Source: Nymphaea colorata (taxonomy: Eukaryota; Streptophyta; Magnoliopsida; Nymphaeales; Nymphaeaceae). Taken from it: 64,000 nucleotides of DNA. The translations under genes and the position numbers were made by a program. The notes below the pieces were generated by a model, which ran no database searches, was not told the origin of the DNA, and worked only from the letters and a program-made list of their open reading frames with translations. The stretch covers positions 23,808,802 through 23,872,801 of the forward strand of contig NC_045145.1 in NCBI RefSeq assembly GCF_008831285.2. Direction: 5' to 3'. This document shows, one piece after another, positions 1-11,079 of the stretch; position 1 is the first letter of the stretch, and every line of letters begins with the position of its first letter.

Positions 1-740
1 CTAATTAAACTACTAGTAAATATTTTAGGATTTATTGAAAACACCGTGTTCAGAAATCAAAGGGTACTTAAGATTTTTTGAAATAAAAAGGTTCTAGAGC
101 CTACTAGGTACTCATCTCTTTTAATCCCGCAGTCCTATGTATCATACATACAACTTCACACTCTGTTTACGAGTCTTAAGTTTTAGGTTGGAAAAATTCC
201 TTTCACACGAACAGGGTTCTAAAAACATATAACACATCTATTATAAAAAAGAACAAACTGAAACATGGTACGCTTATGGTATGATTCCCCCGATTTTAAA
301 AACTTGTGATATTCTCCTTTCATAGAACACCATGTGCGACACCTTTGTCATCCCATTCAAACCTCACCGTTTGTGTACTTTTTTCCCTAAACGGCCTCCT
401 CGCCTCACAGGTACTTCTTTTCCACAATAGCCTTTTGGTCTTAAAGGATTTACACAGTGGCTCGTCCAAAGAATCAAGAACTCAAAAACACGGGAATCAG
501 ATCATGAACAAAACATGTTACAGCAGGTGCTTCTTTATAAAGCATGGTTCTACGCATAGATCCTGGCTAGGGCCAGAACTTCCAACATAAAACACCAAGA
601 TTCATAACAACAGATTAGACAGGCGTATGCAAAGAGACTTTCCCGTTCGGCTTATAACCGAAGCACGAAAGAAAGCTTTAAACACACATAAAAACTTTCA
701 TTAAAAGCAGAGCATACTTACAAGACCAAGAGCGTACTAG
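1..740. other. AT-rich stretch, no recognisable gene
   Basis: I see no domain, repeat partner or RNA gene here. A 94-codon open frame at 306-590 (+) has no recognisable motif and is probably chance. Positions 741-751 read like the complement of a methionine-tRNA primer-binding site, but no LTR edge lies beside it. Confidence 0.4.
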
Positions 741-1142
741 GCTCTAATACCAATTATACTAGATAAGAGATGGGCAAATGATGCTAGGAAGGCCATTATA
801 GCAAGTATGGAAATTGATATGTCTAACAACAAGGGCATATTTTATTGTGCACCTGATTTCTTGCTAAGCATAAGAGACCTTGAACATATTATCATAGGAA
901 TTCAAACTAAAGGATATGAAACATTTACGGGAAAAGCTAATTTACTTGTAAATGTCAGATTCTTAGGAAAAGTGACAAATAGTAGTACTACAAAGTACAA
1001 AATCGATACTAAGGCTATAATCGAATCTATGACTAGTAAAGGTATTAGGATGATCAAGCCTATGGCTATTGACCGTGAAGAATTAGAAGGCTTAGATTGG
1101 AATATTAGTAAAAATCTAGAAATAAAGACTAAAGAAAAGTAA
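741..1142 (+). pseudogene. Caulimovirid movement-protein-like fragment
   Basis: The frame is open from 741 to the stop at 1140-1142, with the first in-frame ATG at 807 (111 codons). The protein contains GIQTKGYETFTGKANLLVNV, then LGKVTNSSTTKY, and ends with an ELEGLDW segment. From family knowledge, this order (a TKG block, a G.ANLLV block, a GK.TN block and a late LEGL.W block) recalls the second half of movement proteins of plant pararetroviruses (Caulimoviridae), which move the virus between cells. It is much shorter than a full movement protein, and no coat, protease or reverse transcriptase region adjoins it, so I read it as a broken endogenous copy. The assignment rests on pattern memory alone. 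An unrelated short host or retroelement protein remains possible. Confidence 0.42.
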
Positions 1143-1161
1143 AAAAAAAAAAAAAAAAAAA
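1141..1161 (+). repeat. Run of 21 A immediately at the stop codon
   Basis: The TAA stop of the preceding frame merges into an uninterrupted run of 21 A. The run is compatible with a retroposed poly(A) tail or with simple slippage. Confidence 0.8.
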
Positions 1162-1689
1162 GAGAAGGAGGTCGTTAGGTCGTCCAAATTGTTAAAGCAT
1201 CCATATTTAAGTAAATGTTACAACTTGATCTTGTATGGTGTTTTGGTGGCTTTTGTGTAGATCGTTAGGCCGGTGCTTTCGAACCCATAAGGTTTTTTCA
1301 ATTTTTTGAATTAATTATATATAATAATATGTCATAATCATCGTATTCATGTCAAGGTTTACAAAATGTCCTACCCAAAGTCCGCGGCCTTTTCATTCCA
1401 TACATTTTGTCTTTTCTTTTTCTTTTGAAAGCTGCGTCAAAAAGAAAGGTGGCATTTTGGTCATTAAAAAAAATTATAATGTTTTTATTCCCTCTCTTTT
1501 TCATAAATGACCAACTCTAAGCCCCTCACCCACATCCTTTCCTTCCAAGGGCCGAAGGCCGAACGAACCTACGCTTCCCAAAAAAATGCGTTTGCTTCTC
1601 TCCGTAGAAAAGTTATTCCAGATCATCTTAAACCTATGGCTTGTCTACTAAGTCATCGGACTCTTTTAGTTTGCATCGAGTCGGGTGTG
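1162..1689. other. Intergenic, nothing identified
   Basis: Mixed-composition sequence with T-rich tracts near 1415-1500. A 75-codon frame at 1507-1734 has no recognisable motif. I see nothing I can name. Confidence 0.35.
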
Positions 1690-1966
1690 CACCAGACATG
1701 GGTACGGTTCCGACTCACACTCGAGCGCAGTTAAAATGTTATATTACTAAATTACTTATATAATATATGTTGTTTTGATATTTTTCTATGCAATACAATT
1801 ATTCAAGTATGTCACATACATGAATAACTAAATTGTAAAAATATGTTTATTTTGTTATATATATAATAAATTAAAAAAATAATAATAAAATACCCTCACC
1901 GCACTGCACTTAATTTTTTTGAAATGTGCCATTCTGTCACCCACACCGGCACCCGCACCTTACAAT
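1690..1966. mobile_element. MITE-like element with GC-rich ends
   Basis: GC-rich, roughly complementary ends (GGGTGTGCACC near 1683-1693, and CCCACACCGGCACCCGCACC near 1940-1960) flank a very AT-rich core of about 190 bases. This design matches the clearer hAT-like MITEs at 38.5 and 40.5-41.4 kb in this window. I could not define exact termini or a target duplication. It lies directly upstream of family copy A. Confidence 0.3.
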
Positions 1967-2319
1967 ATGGTGACATAGCTCATCTATCTTCCCTGGAGCC
2001 GATGTTCCCATCGTCCTTCCGTGACTTTAACCTGGCGAGGTCTAAGATTCTAACTCGGTACATCCCCTGCCGTCTCGCCCGTCGCTTAGTGTGCCTGGTA
2101 AAGGCACTGCCTGCTGCTTGGCTTGACCTTCCTTTGGCTGCAGTCTTCTTCCTGACGGCCATCGCTGTGCTTCTCCCTTTGTACTGGCAGACCTTTGCTC
2201 TTTACCAGGGAATGAGTGGGATCTGTCTAAATTATCTTCGGGTGGTTTCCCTATTCATCACAACTGTGGCAGTTCTAGTTACAGCGGGAGTATGCATGAG
2301 GTATCTCGTGTCGCTTTGA
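1924..2319 (+). CDS. Small multi-spanning membrane protein, family copy A
   Basis: This 131-codon frame belongs to a family found at least nine times in this window. I do not recognise the family from elsewhere. The shared core runs from LVCLVKALPAAWLDLP to the C-terminus. It holds a strongly hydrophobic segment at about residues 68-88 and another at about 103-124, and ends VCMRYLVSL. Copy F (40.1 kb) aligns along the same core, with comparable hydrophobic segments and the same stop position. The annotated ATG at 1924 lies inside a MITE-like end, so the in-frame ATG at 2002 (106 residues) is a likelier start if the gene is expressed. The N-terminal part (about 1-48) does not match the other copies and may be captured or shifted sequence. 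A copia element is inserted 70 bases downstream. Likely role: integral membrane protein, function unknown. It may be a relic. Confidence 0.5.
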   Translation: MCHSVTHTGTRTLQYGDIAHLSSLEPMFPSSFRDFNLARSKILTRYIPCRLARRLVCLVKALPAAWLDLPLAAVFFLTAIAVLLPLYWQTFALYQGMSGICLNYLRVVSLFITTVAVLVTAGVCMRYLVSL

Positions 2320-2389
2320 CAGGGGAAGAAGGAGCACCCAGAACAGAGTTTTGATCGGTTTGGTTTCGTGCAACGATTGGAGTGGAAGG

Positions 2390-2765
2390 TGTTGGAGCTT
2401 TGCGATGAATCAAGATAGCGACCAAACAAAAATGCAGAAATCGAAATAACCATTCATAGATCTGTGTGTTTCATAGGGCGGAAGTAGAACCTGTAAAGGC
2501 GACCACCGACTGAATGTCGGCGGCTGTTGGTAGAATCGCTACAGTCCCCATAGAGTCGTTCCCCGCAATAGGTTTCTCTCCTTAGCCATAGTAGCCCAGT
2601 GATGGGGACAGACAATTCACGTATGGCTAAGGGGACCGATTACCCAGACGGTAAAAACTGAATGTGTCTAACACCATCACAAGACACAAGTATTTATACT
2701 TAAGTGTTCGAAACAGATATGGACCCATATCGACGCAGGACTATCCAGATGGGGAAATCCCAACA
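2390..2765 (-). repeat. 3' LTR of the copia element
   Basis: It is about 376 bases long and matches the right LTR closely apart from scattered transitions. It lacks the roughly 31-base GGTGGCA-rich insert of the right copy. A TATA-like stretch (GTATTTATAC) lies near 2689-2698. Confidence 0.95.
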
Positions 2766-2966
2766 ATCTCTCACTAGTCCAAGTCGATATCAAGGGTAAA
2801 CAAACCGAATGGACTAGCCTTAAAATCCATTCCAAGGTCTCACCTTTGTTGTCTTACAAAACTTCTCAATAAACAAATGAGAATACAAAACAAATAGACA
2901 ACAAACTTAATAAGAATCAACAAACTGTATGTGATCACATTCATAAATGTTTGCATAATAGTGTGT

Positions 2967-4406
2967 TTACATTGAACTACACAAACTCATCCTCTTAATA
3001 TGTTCAAAAAACATACCAGATGCTAGCGCTTTAGTAAGAGGATCTGCAAAAATACACACTAGTTGATTCTCTGTTCTTTCCTTAACAACAAAATACTTAA
3101 GTTCTATATGCTTACAAGAAGTAGTATTTTTTTTGTTTTTGGAAAAAGACACTGCAGCTTCATTATCACAGTGAACGTTAAGTGGTCTGTCAATAGATTC
3201 CACTATCTTGAGCTGTGAAATGAAGTTCTTTATCCAAATTGTCTGCGATATAGTCTCATATAATGCAATGAATTCCGCTTCTATGGTATGAGCAGCAGTC
3301 ACAGTTTGCTTTTTGCTCCCCCATGAGATGGCACCTCCTGATAGAAGGAAAACAAAACCAGTAGTAGACTTTCTACTATCGGTACATCCTCCAAGATCGG
3401 CGTCAGAATAGCCAATCACTTCTAAATGGTCAACCTTGCGATTTGTCGACATGTAATCTTTTGTCCCTCTCAAGTATCGCATAACTCTCTTTACGGCCTT
3501 CCAATGTGCCATGCCTGGATTAGACTGAAATCTACCAAACATGCCAATAACAAAGGAAATGTTAGGGCTAGTGCAAATCTGCGCATACTGCAAGCTGCCA
3601 ACCGCTGATGCATATGGAATGTTGATCATTTGTGCCTTTTCAAATTCGTCATTTGGACAATCATTTAGGCTCAATTTATTACCTTTAGCTATGGGTGCCG
3701 AAATGGGAGAACAATTCTCCATCCCATATCTCTTAAGAACTTTATTGATGTATGCTGATTGGAAGAGACTTAAAACACATTTAGATCTGTTTCGACGAAT
3801 CTCAATGCCGAGAACAAATGAAGCCTCACCCATGTCCTTCATCTTAAAATTAGATGCGAGAAAATGTTTGGTTTCTGTTAGCAATTGAAGATCATTTGAA
3901 TCAAGTAAAATGTCATCAACATATAAAGTCAAAATTATGAACTTACTCCTACATGTCTTAAGATACACACCGATATAAATAATGTTTTCTATAAACCCAA
4001 AAGTCATAATGACCTCGAAAAACTTAATGTACCATTGACGTGAGGCTTGTTTAAGGCCATAAATATATTTATTAAGCTTGCAAACCAAATGATCTTTACC
4101 ACTCTTAGAAAACCCTTGAGGATGATCCATATATACCTCTTCATTCAAATCACCATTTAAGAAAGTCGTTTTCACATCCATTTGATGTTGCTCTAAGTCA
4201 AAATGAGCTACAAGTACAAGGACAATTCTCATTGACTCTTTAGCAGAGACAGGTGAATATGTCTCATTATAGTCAATGCCCTCTATTTGCATGAATCCTT
4301 TAGCAACCAATCTTGCCTTGTATCTCTCTATGTTGCCTTTACAGTCCCTCTTGGTCTTATAGACCCATTTACACCCTACGGGTTTAACTCCTTCAGGCAA
4401 TGACAC
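2967..4406 (-). pseudogene. Copia reverse transcriptase and RNase H region
   Basis: This is the C-terminal part of the pol polyprotein (479 codons open). The reverse transcriptase begins with GCKWVYKTKRD and ARLVAKGF, continues through QMDVKTTFLNGDL and YGLKQASRQWY, and has the catalytic LYVDDILL near residues 161-168. RNase H follows with GYSDADLGG, KKQTVTAAHTIEAEFIAL and HCDNEAAVSF, so the acidic residues D, E and D are present. The protein would copy the element RNA into DNA in cytoplasmic particles. The ATG used here is only the first Met after a nonsense codon. Upstream, at 4413-4415, a TAG replaces what is normally the Trp of a conserved NQTW motif, and the same frame continues beyond it. 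A functional product is therefore unlikely. Confidence 0.95.
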
Positions 4407-5080
4407 AAGGCTCTATGTCTGGTTTTTAGCCATAGAGTCAAGCTCTTCTTTCATGGCATTAATCCAGTGCATGTATTGTTTGCTTTCAACGGCTTCAATG
4501 AATGTGAAAGGGTCATCATCAACATCTATGAAATCACTAGGCTTTTGTAGGTATACCACATAGTCTGATGATATGACAGATCTCTTAGCTCTTGCAGATC
4601 TATGAATAGGTAATTGATCATTTTCAATTTATATGTCTACATCCTATTCATGTTCATCAGTATGATCTACATTTGATTCATCTGAATCTGATGCATTACC
4701 TATATGATTTGCATTCATGTCATCTGGGGAGACAACATAATCATACACATTTATATTCTCTTTATCAGGTTCACTTTCAGTATCCTGTATTTCCTTAAAA
4801 GTGAGGTTTTGTAATGCATCTAATCTAAATGATCAATCTTCCAGGAACTTAGCCTTATCTGTTTCCACAATATGTGGTATATGAGATGGACAATAAAACC
4901 CATAGCCTTTCGATCTTTCTAGATAACCAATAAAGAAACCACTGGTTGTTCTAGGATCAAAGACTTTTATGTAAGAGTTGTACAACTTAGCTTCAGCAGG
5001 ACATACCCATATATGCATATAAGAGAGCCTGTCCACAATTCGTAAGGAGTTGTGGGAACAACCTTAGTTGGAACCCTATT
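4407..5080 (-). pseudogene. Copia integrase C-terminus and linker, broken
   Basis: The sequence continues the polyprotein between integrase and reverse transcriptase. The segment 4833-5036 encodes MHIWVCPAEAKLYN, DPRTTSGFFIGY and KGYGFYCPS, which are typical of the copia integrase C-terminal region. The stretch 4430-4530 encodes MHWINAMKEELDSM, the usual lead-in to the reverse transcriptase. Breaks seen: the TAG at 5081-5083 that closes the upstream frame, a frame change near 5035 just after the YELWTG motif (consistent with a small deletion), a TAA inside the linker near 4630, and the TAG at 4413-4415. Confidence 0.85.
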
Positions 5081-6907
5081 CTATATATGCACTGCTGTCC
5101 TGAGAGCTTCACCCCACAAGGTTAGAGGGAAAGTTGAATAATTTAAGATAGCTCGAACCATTTCTTTAAGCGTACGATTTCTTCTTTCAGCAACACCATA
5201 TTGGTATGCGCTGCTTGGCATAGTGTATTGAGGCACAATGCCTTCTTCCTTTAGAAATCGTGCTAATGGTCCCTCCCTTTGTCCCATCTCAGTGAACCTA
5301 CCATAATATTCACCACCTCTATCTGATCTAACTATCTTGATTACCTCACCGGTTTGTTTCTCTACTTCTTTCTTATATTCCTTGAAAACTTGACACACTT
5401 CGGATTTTTTAAAGATTAAGTAGAGATACAAATACCGAGAATAGTCATCTATAGAGGTGACAAAATACTTTTCGCCTGTGTAACAAGGAGGGAAAGGTCC
5501 ACAAACATTTGTGTGAACAATTCCTAATCTTTCAGTACATCGCTCAGCACCTTCTTTATATGTGTTAGTTTGTTTTGACTTTATGCAATCTACACATATG
5601 TCGTTATTTGTAAAATCAAGAGATCGTAAGATCCATTCATTTATGAGTCTTCTTATTCTCTTTTTAGAGATATGACCCAAACGGCGGTGCCATAACATGT
5701 ATGAATCATCTTTTATGGTACTACGCTTATTGCCAATTATATTATGACTAGAAACCAATGATTCAGGAGATTGGATCTTCACATTTAACTTGTATAAACC
5801 ATCACACAAAATAGCAGAACCAATTTCAACAAGATCTTTATAAATGAACATCTTTGAATTCTCAAACTTTAAACAGAAATCAAATTTGACTAGTCTTGAT
5901 ATAGAAATCAAGTTTCTACTATATGATGGAACAAAGAAAACATCATGAAGATCCAAAACAAAGCCAGTATCAAGCTTAATCTGGCATTCTCCTATAGCCT
6001 TCACATGTAAGCGCATTTTGTTTCCTGAGAAAATGCTCCTCTCATGTAGCCTTGGTTCCCTTTTGCTCAGAAAGTCCTGTAAAGAATTGGCAGTATGCAC
6101 AGTAGCACCAGAGTCAATCCACCATCTATTAATAGGAACATGTAACATATTACTTTCAAGTGAAACAAATAACATGTTACCTTTCTTCTCTAACCAATTC
6201 TTGTACTGGATGCAGTCTGACTTCTTATGCCCCTTTTTCTTGCAAAAGAAACACTTTATAGGAGCCAAGTTAGTCTGCGCAGTTTGAGAAGCAGTTTGAC
6301 TTATTGACTTCTTCTTGGCACTCCTTTTCATTAAACTTTTCTTTATGCCAACTTTACCAGCCCTAGAGTGAGAAACCATATGTGCGCTTTGCAACTTCTC
6401 ACCCTTCATTCTTTCCTCCTCTTTAACACACTTAGACATCAATTCATTGAATGTCCATTCAGTATTATGTGTGTTGTAACTGATCTTAAAAGGAGTGTAT
6501 TCAGCTGGTAATGAGGTCAAAGTAAAGAATACCAAGAATGATTCAGAAATATTCAACTTCATGTCATTCAATTGAGAAGCAATGTTCCACATTTCTAACA
6601 TATGTTGGCGAATGTTACCCCCTCCTTGATATTTCATAGATATTAGCTTTCACATTAGGGTACTGGCTCTGGCTTTATGAGAGCTGACAAACTGAGCCTC
6701 AACTGCATCCAAGAACTCTCTCACCATTCTACAAGGTGGGATAGCACCACGTATGTTCTTAGCGACCCTTGATTGCAAAAGCAACAAGCTTAGTCGGTTA
6801 GAACGCTCCCACTTGTCAAACTATACTGTTTCATTATGTGTACTTTGTGGTGTAAGAGGAGGTGGCTCAGGTCGCCTCAAAGCCATATCGAGATCCATAT
6901 ACCTCAT
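5081..6907 (-). pseudogene. Copia gag, protease and integrase region
   Basis: Reading on the minus strand, gag can be followed from an ATG at 6905-6907 in one frame, with nonsense codons at 6821-6823 (TAG) and 6650-6652 (TGA). From 6637 the frame stays open for 518 codons. The gag part ends in a zinc knuckle CFFCKKKGHKKSDC (CX2CX4HX4C). Protease follows with WWIDSGATVH. Next come the GAG-pre-integrase motif MLWHRRLGHISKKR, a C..C pair (ICVDCIKSKQ), and the integrase core with SIDDYSRYLYLYL, RSDRGGEYYG and GVAERRNRTLKEMVRAIL, so the D, D, E catalytic residues are present. Gag would package the element RNA, and integrase would join its DNA to the chromosome. The stops make this copy non-functional unless read through. 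Confidence 0.93.
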
Positions 6908-7659
6908 TGTAAACACAACATTTACTTTTCATTCAGCATAATTCGAATCATCAAGTAAATGGATAAAATTTGAGCCGTTAAAATAAATAGAACCAGGCAC
7001 TGCAGATGACAAAAGACATCGATAAGTTGACATGCATCATATGAAACAAACCATATGGAATAGTAAACTAAATAAAAGGCTCTTTATGTCTACTATTTCC
7101 GAGACAAATACTAGGGGTCATTAGGATACTATTTTGGTAATATACCTAATACGCACATGTATTCCGTCTTAACTTTATCTAGTAGAACTAGGAAATGTAA
7201 ATTCAAACTATAGTTAAGCATAACACCTTTGGGTGTAAAATGACAAAAATATGTAATAATCTATTTTCCTATTTTACTCTACTCATTCTCTTGAACATAA
7301 CACACAACCTTTGGGTAATTATGTTACTTCAAATGAGAATAAATACAACATGAAACACTAATGTGCCTTTAAATCATGCACAGTCACTTTGGTGAGGTAT
7401 GACATGATTTAAATAATCATATGCTCTTTACATTAGCGTTATCGTACAAACTTTATGATCATGCAATAAAACTAACTTTAGCATAATCCTAAACAAAACA
7501 TGATATAAGAATATGTCATAATAACACATATAAAATGAAACACACAGATCATTTCTGCATAATCAACTTAATACTGTCTAAATTGTTCATTAAGGCTCCA
7601 TAAAACATAATGAATCGGTCCCGTATCGATCTAATATGATCGAACCAATTCATTAAACA

Positions 7660-7945
7660 CCTTAAATGGACATAAAACCACATATACCAGCTTCCTCTAG
7701 CTTAGAACCGGTCCCATATGAGTCCATGTGAAAAACTAGATGAACCGGTCTGAAAAGGGAAAGAACCGGTCTCAAACAACTCTGAATCAGTTTGAAAAGG
7801 CCAGAATCGGTTCTGAAACTGAATGAACCAGTCTGAAAATCAACTGAACCGGTCCAGAAAAGATTCAAATCGGCCCGAAAATGCTCGAACCGGTCCCAAA
7901 AAGGCCTGAATCGGTTCTGAAACGGACCGAATCAGTTCTGTTTTA
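7660..7945. repeat. Degenerate GAACCGGTCTGAAAA minisatellite in copia leader
   Basis: About ten imperfect copies of a motif close to GAACCGGTCTGAAAA occur at 20-35 base spacing, with variants such as GAATCGGTTCTGAAA and GAACCAGTCTGAAAA. The array lies in the 5' untranslated leader of the minus-strand element, between the right LTR and gag. Leader repeats in other plant copia elements can act as enhancers. Whether these do is unknown. Confidence 0.75.
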
Positions 7946-7959
7946 AAAAATCAAGCTAT

Positions 7960-8761
7960 GTGGATACGGTTCGGGTCCGACCGGACCCGACCCGATCCGA
8001 AAGTTCAAAAGACGAAGCAGGCGTAAGGCGGGAGGCAAAGAGATTTTTTTTTTTTTTTAAACATGATAGATCCAAATCGGGCCTATCAAGACCCGACCCG
8101 ATCAGGTCGTGCGCGGTTTCGGGGAAGGCCGAAACGCCTCGCACCGCCTCTACCCTAGCCGAACGGCAGAGGCAATGGGGGCGGCTGGATGCGTTTCAGC
8201 CGGCCCTCCCACTGGCCGTTGGAGGTTTCTGGCGGTCGCCGGGTGCTGAACGGCACTAGGCGACACCACCGGCCACTCCCTTTGGCTGGTGGGTGAGGAT
8301 GCCCTCGCCCCCTCTCCTTTGGAAGCGGTAAACGGAAATGGGAGGGGCGGTCCAGCAGTCTTTATTTCCGCCGCTTGTGGAAGGTGGCCGAACGCCGCAG
8401 GGCTCCGAGCGGTCCATCACTTCCGCCGCCTGAGGATGGCGGCCGGACGTCGCATGAGCACAAAGATGGAACTCGCCCAACGTCCATCCTTCTTCCCGTT
8501 TCCCCCTTTTCCCTTTCCCTGTTGTTCTGTTGCAACAGACGATAGCTTCAAGAAGCACGTCCGACGCCTTTCCCAGTTCTTTTCTCTGTGGCTGCAACGG
8601 GAACCCAACGCTTCCATCGCCCATTATGCGACAGAGAAAGGAACAGGCACGCCAGTGCCTTCTTCTTCCACGTTTATGCCCTATTCCCTTTGCGTGAACA
8701 AAAAAACGATATGCAAAAGGGGAAAGGCGCAACAGAAGCATGGTGTGGGCCCATAACCCAT
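7960..8761. other. GC-rich segment in the copia leader
   Basis: This part of the leader is clearly richer in G+C than the rest of the element and abuts the right LTR where a primer-binding site should be. A minus-strand frame at 8256-8825 (189 codons) runs from inside the LTR across it, and a plus-strand frame covers 8289-8756. Neither shows a motif I recognise. Near 7966-8000 there is a GGGTCCGACCGGACCC palindrome followed by CCCGACCCGATCC. It may be captured host sequence. Confidence 0.5.
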
Positions 8762-9168
8762 TGTTGGAGCTTTGCGATGAATCAAAATAGCGACCAAACG
8801 AAAATGCAGAAATCGAAATAACCATTCATAGATCCGTGTGTTTCATAGGGCGGAAGTAGAACCTGTAGAGGCGACCACCGACTGAATGTCAGCAGCTGTT
8901 GGTAGAATGGCTACAGTCCCCATAGAGTCGTTCCCCTGTGAAGGTAGCGGTGGCAGCGGTGGCAATGGCAATGGGTTTCTCTCCTCAGCCATAGCAGCCC
9001 AGTGATGGGGACAGGCAATTCACGTGTGGCTAAGGGGACCGATTACCCAGATGGTAAAAACTGAATGTGTCTAACACCATCACAAGACACGAGTATTTAT
9101 ACTTAAGTGTCCGAAATGGATATGGACTCGTATCGACGCTGGACTATCCAGATGGAAAAATCCTAACA
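8762..9168 (-). repeat. 5' LTR of the copia element
   Basis: It is about 407 bases long and aligns with 2390-2765. It is longer because of an insert near 8936-8972 built from GGTGGCA-like units. Confidence 0.95.
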
Positions 9169-9640
9169 GAAGAAACAAGCGGTTGTCTTCGTGGGAAGGC
9201 GCCCTCGGTTGCTCTCTCAAAACGCTTCGAAAGAATTTGGTCCTCTCCCTGTCTCCAGCACCTATTTGCTTTTCGTGCTGTTTGGCGTGAGTGTTCGTGT
9301 GTTTTTCTTTGGAGAGAGTCACTTGTTAGGTGTAGCAGGGCAAATAAATTCTGCTGTAGTGCTGTTGTAATTTCTTTGTTCCTATTTTTTCTTCTTTTCG
9401 TTATGTTCTGCTTGGTTTTTCTTCCAATTTGGTTCAAATCAAAGAAACGGTGGTATCCTGTTGGGCCTGCTATCTTTACATCCATGTGTCAGTACTCTGG
9501 AGCGAAAGGAAAAAGACGGCTTTGCAAAAAGACTTGAAACGTCAAAAGTTTAGGTATAATCTGATATCTCATCTCAATCCTCTCTCTAGTAAATGCACCG
9601 AGTAAGGAAATTCAGATCTATATATTTAAAAGATCTGACC
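9169..9640 (+). other. Flank of copia insertion with dispersed repeat
   Basis: A 156-codon frame (9067-9537) begins in the LTR and runs through this flank. I recognise no domain in it, though it has a hydrophobic stretch near its middle. The part at about 9510-9640 matches the reverse complement of 42970-43100 (shared blocks include AAAAAGACTTGAA and CTCTCTCTAGTAAATGCA). The matching block near 43 kb lies downstream of family copy H, so it may be 3' flanking sequence of that family. Confidence 0.45.
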
Positions 9641-11079
9641 CATTTGCACTTTAGTTGGAAACTTTTATTGGCGTTGGAGCTCGTCATGGTCTATATGGTA
9701 TGTAATCCCTCGTTTTGCTCAAGATGAGCAGAAAGTTGTTGATCTTAACTTTTAACTGGATTAGCTAGTTTGGACCGGAATCCCATGTTACAGATTATAT
9801 GAATTTTATCAGGGTGATATACCGCCGAGGCTTATCTGATCCGAACTCAATTTAGTACATAAGAAATAATGATTTGGTGTGGCCTTTTCGGCAATCATTT
9901 TCCCCCAGAAAATTGTTATTGTATGCAGAAAAATTTAGACTCAACAATATCAATCGAGAAAAAAAATATGAAAGCTAAATGTTAGTGACTTGTCATATGA
10001 GAAAAGAAAGGACAACAATCATGTTAGGATGTACTTGCTTCACACTATGGTGCCCATAATTGTTGAAAAGTTCATTTTTCTCTCAACAGTAAGGACATTT
10101 GAAAGGCTGCACAAGACTTGTATTGTGATCAATACATATATCCATAACATTGCTCATACATATGAATTGCATAAAAAATACACAATCATAAGAAATGGAT
10201 TTTTAGTGATTATTTGGGAAAGTTGAAGGCAACGGGGAATGAGGTTGACTCATAGGTATGCCCACTTGTGTTCCACTAGATATATATAAGATAAAAGATT
10301 AGTCAAAGATGTTCTAGTAATGGGCTAAGCTTCAATTAGGTCATGAAAATTAAAAAGCCAAATTCTTATTGTTGTAGAGTTCCTTGCATCAAAGTTGAAC
10401 TAGATTTAAAAAAAAATGGAAAACATAATGGACATAACTATAGAAGTCAAACTGAAGGGAGGAAATTGAAAATGAAGCAAAATAAACAAAAGTAGTAGAG
10501 AGAACCAACAGAAAGGAAACCACAAAATACAATTAGGGTTTCATTAAAGCAAAGGCTAAATACAAATTCGCCCTAAGAACCTTTATATAGATTGAAAGTG
10601 GATGCACTGATTCATATCCCAATAAATAAACATGAAATAAAACCAAACTTTCACAATTGGAACTTTTCTTGCTCCCACTCTGGATCACTTATGAACAGCG
10701 AGCTACCTACGCTGAATAGCATTTTTTCCACTATTAGCCCCACAAAAGAGGACCTGCAGACTTAATCTGAAGGGTTTGAGAGATTTTCTTACAACCGTTA
10801 GGAGAATGGAGGATAGCAAATAAAACTAGCAACTATATAACTCAAGAGGAGTTTTTGAGTGCACATGTGCTAAGAAACTAGGCCACACTTGACAGTGACA
10901 CTTAGGTTTGAACTAACACCTTTTCTAAGGAACATCAAAATCTTATATAATACTTGGGTTCTAGATTCCACGGGTAGCTATCAATGATCAATAATATATA
11001 GTAGTTACATGATTTAATTTAAATATGATTTAATTCAAATCAATTTAAAAGCAAATCTATTACACGCTGCAAACAGGTC
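9641..11079. other. Intergenic, AT-rich, nothing identified
   Basis: A 78-codon frame at 9990-10226 carries no motif. No terminal repeats or RNA gene were recognised. Confidence 0.35.

Larger units (their letters stand above)
2390..9168 (-). mobile_element. Complete Ty1-copia LTR retrotransposon, inactive
   Basis: Two similar LTRs (2390-2765 and 8762-9168) begin TGTTGG and end in ACA when read on either strand. They bracket gag, protease, integrase, reverse transcriptase and RNase H in copia order on the minus strand. The flanks are GAAGG (2385-2389) and GAAGA (9169-9173), a 5-base target duplication with one mismatch. A polypurine-like tract (AGTGAGAGA, minus strand) abuts the inner edge of the left LTR, as expected for the 3' LTR. 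No methionine-tRNA primer-binding site is visible next to the right LTR. The coding region carries several nonsense codons and at least one frameshift, so the copy is dead. About 22 differences separate the LTRs by hand count over roughly 370 aligned bases (about 6%), mostly transitions. Insertion is therefore not very recent. Confidence 0.95.

Noticed and set aside
741-751. Copia primer-binding site (complement of TGGTATTAGAGCC)
   Set aside because: No LTR end lies next to it on the correct side, and an open frame runs through it.
3541-3888. Plus-strand frames at 3426-3608, 3541-3888 and 6018-6287
   Set aside because: They are antisense shadows of copia pol.
8289-8756. A host gene of 155 codons on the plus strand
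   Set aside because: It lies wholly inside the copia leader, shares its bases with an open minus-strand frame, and has only compositional bias of GC-rich DNA with no motif.
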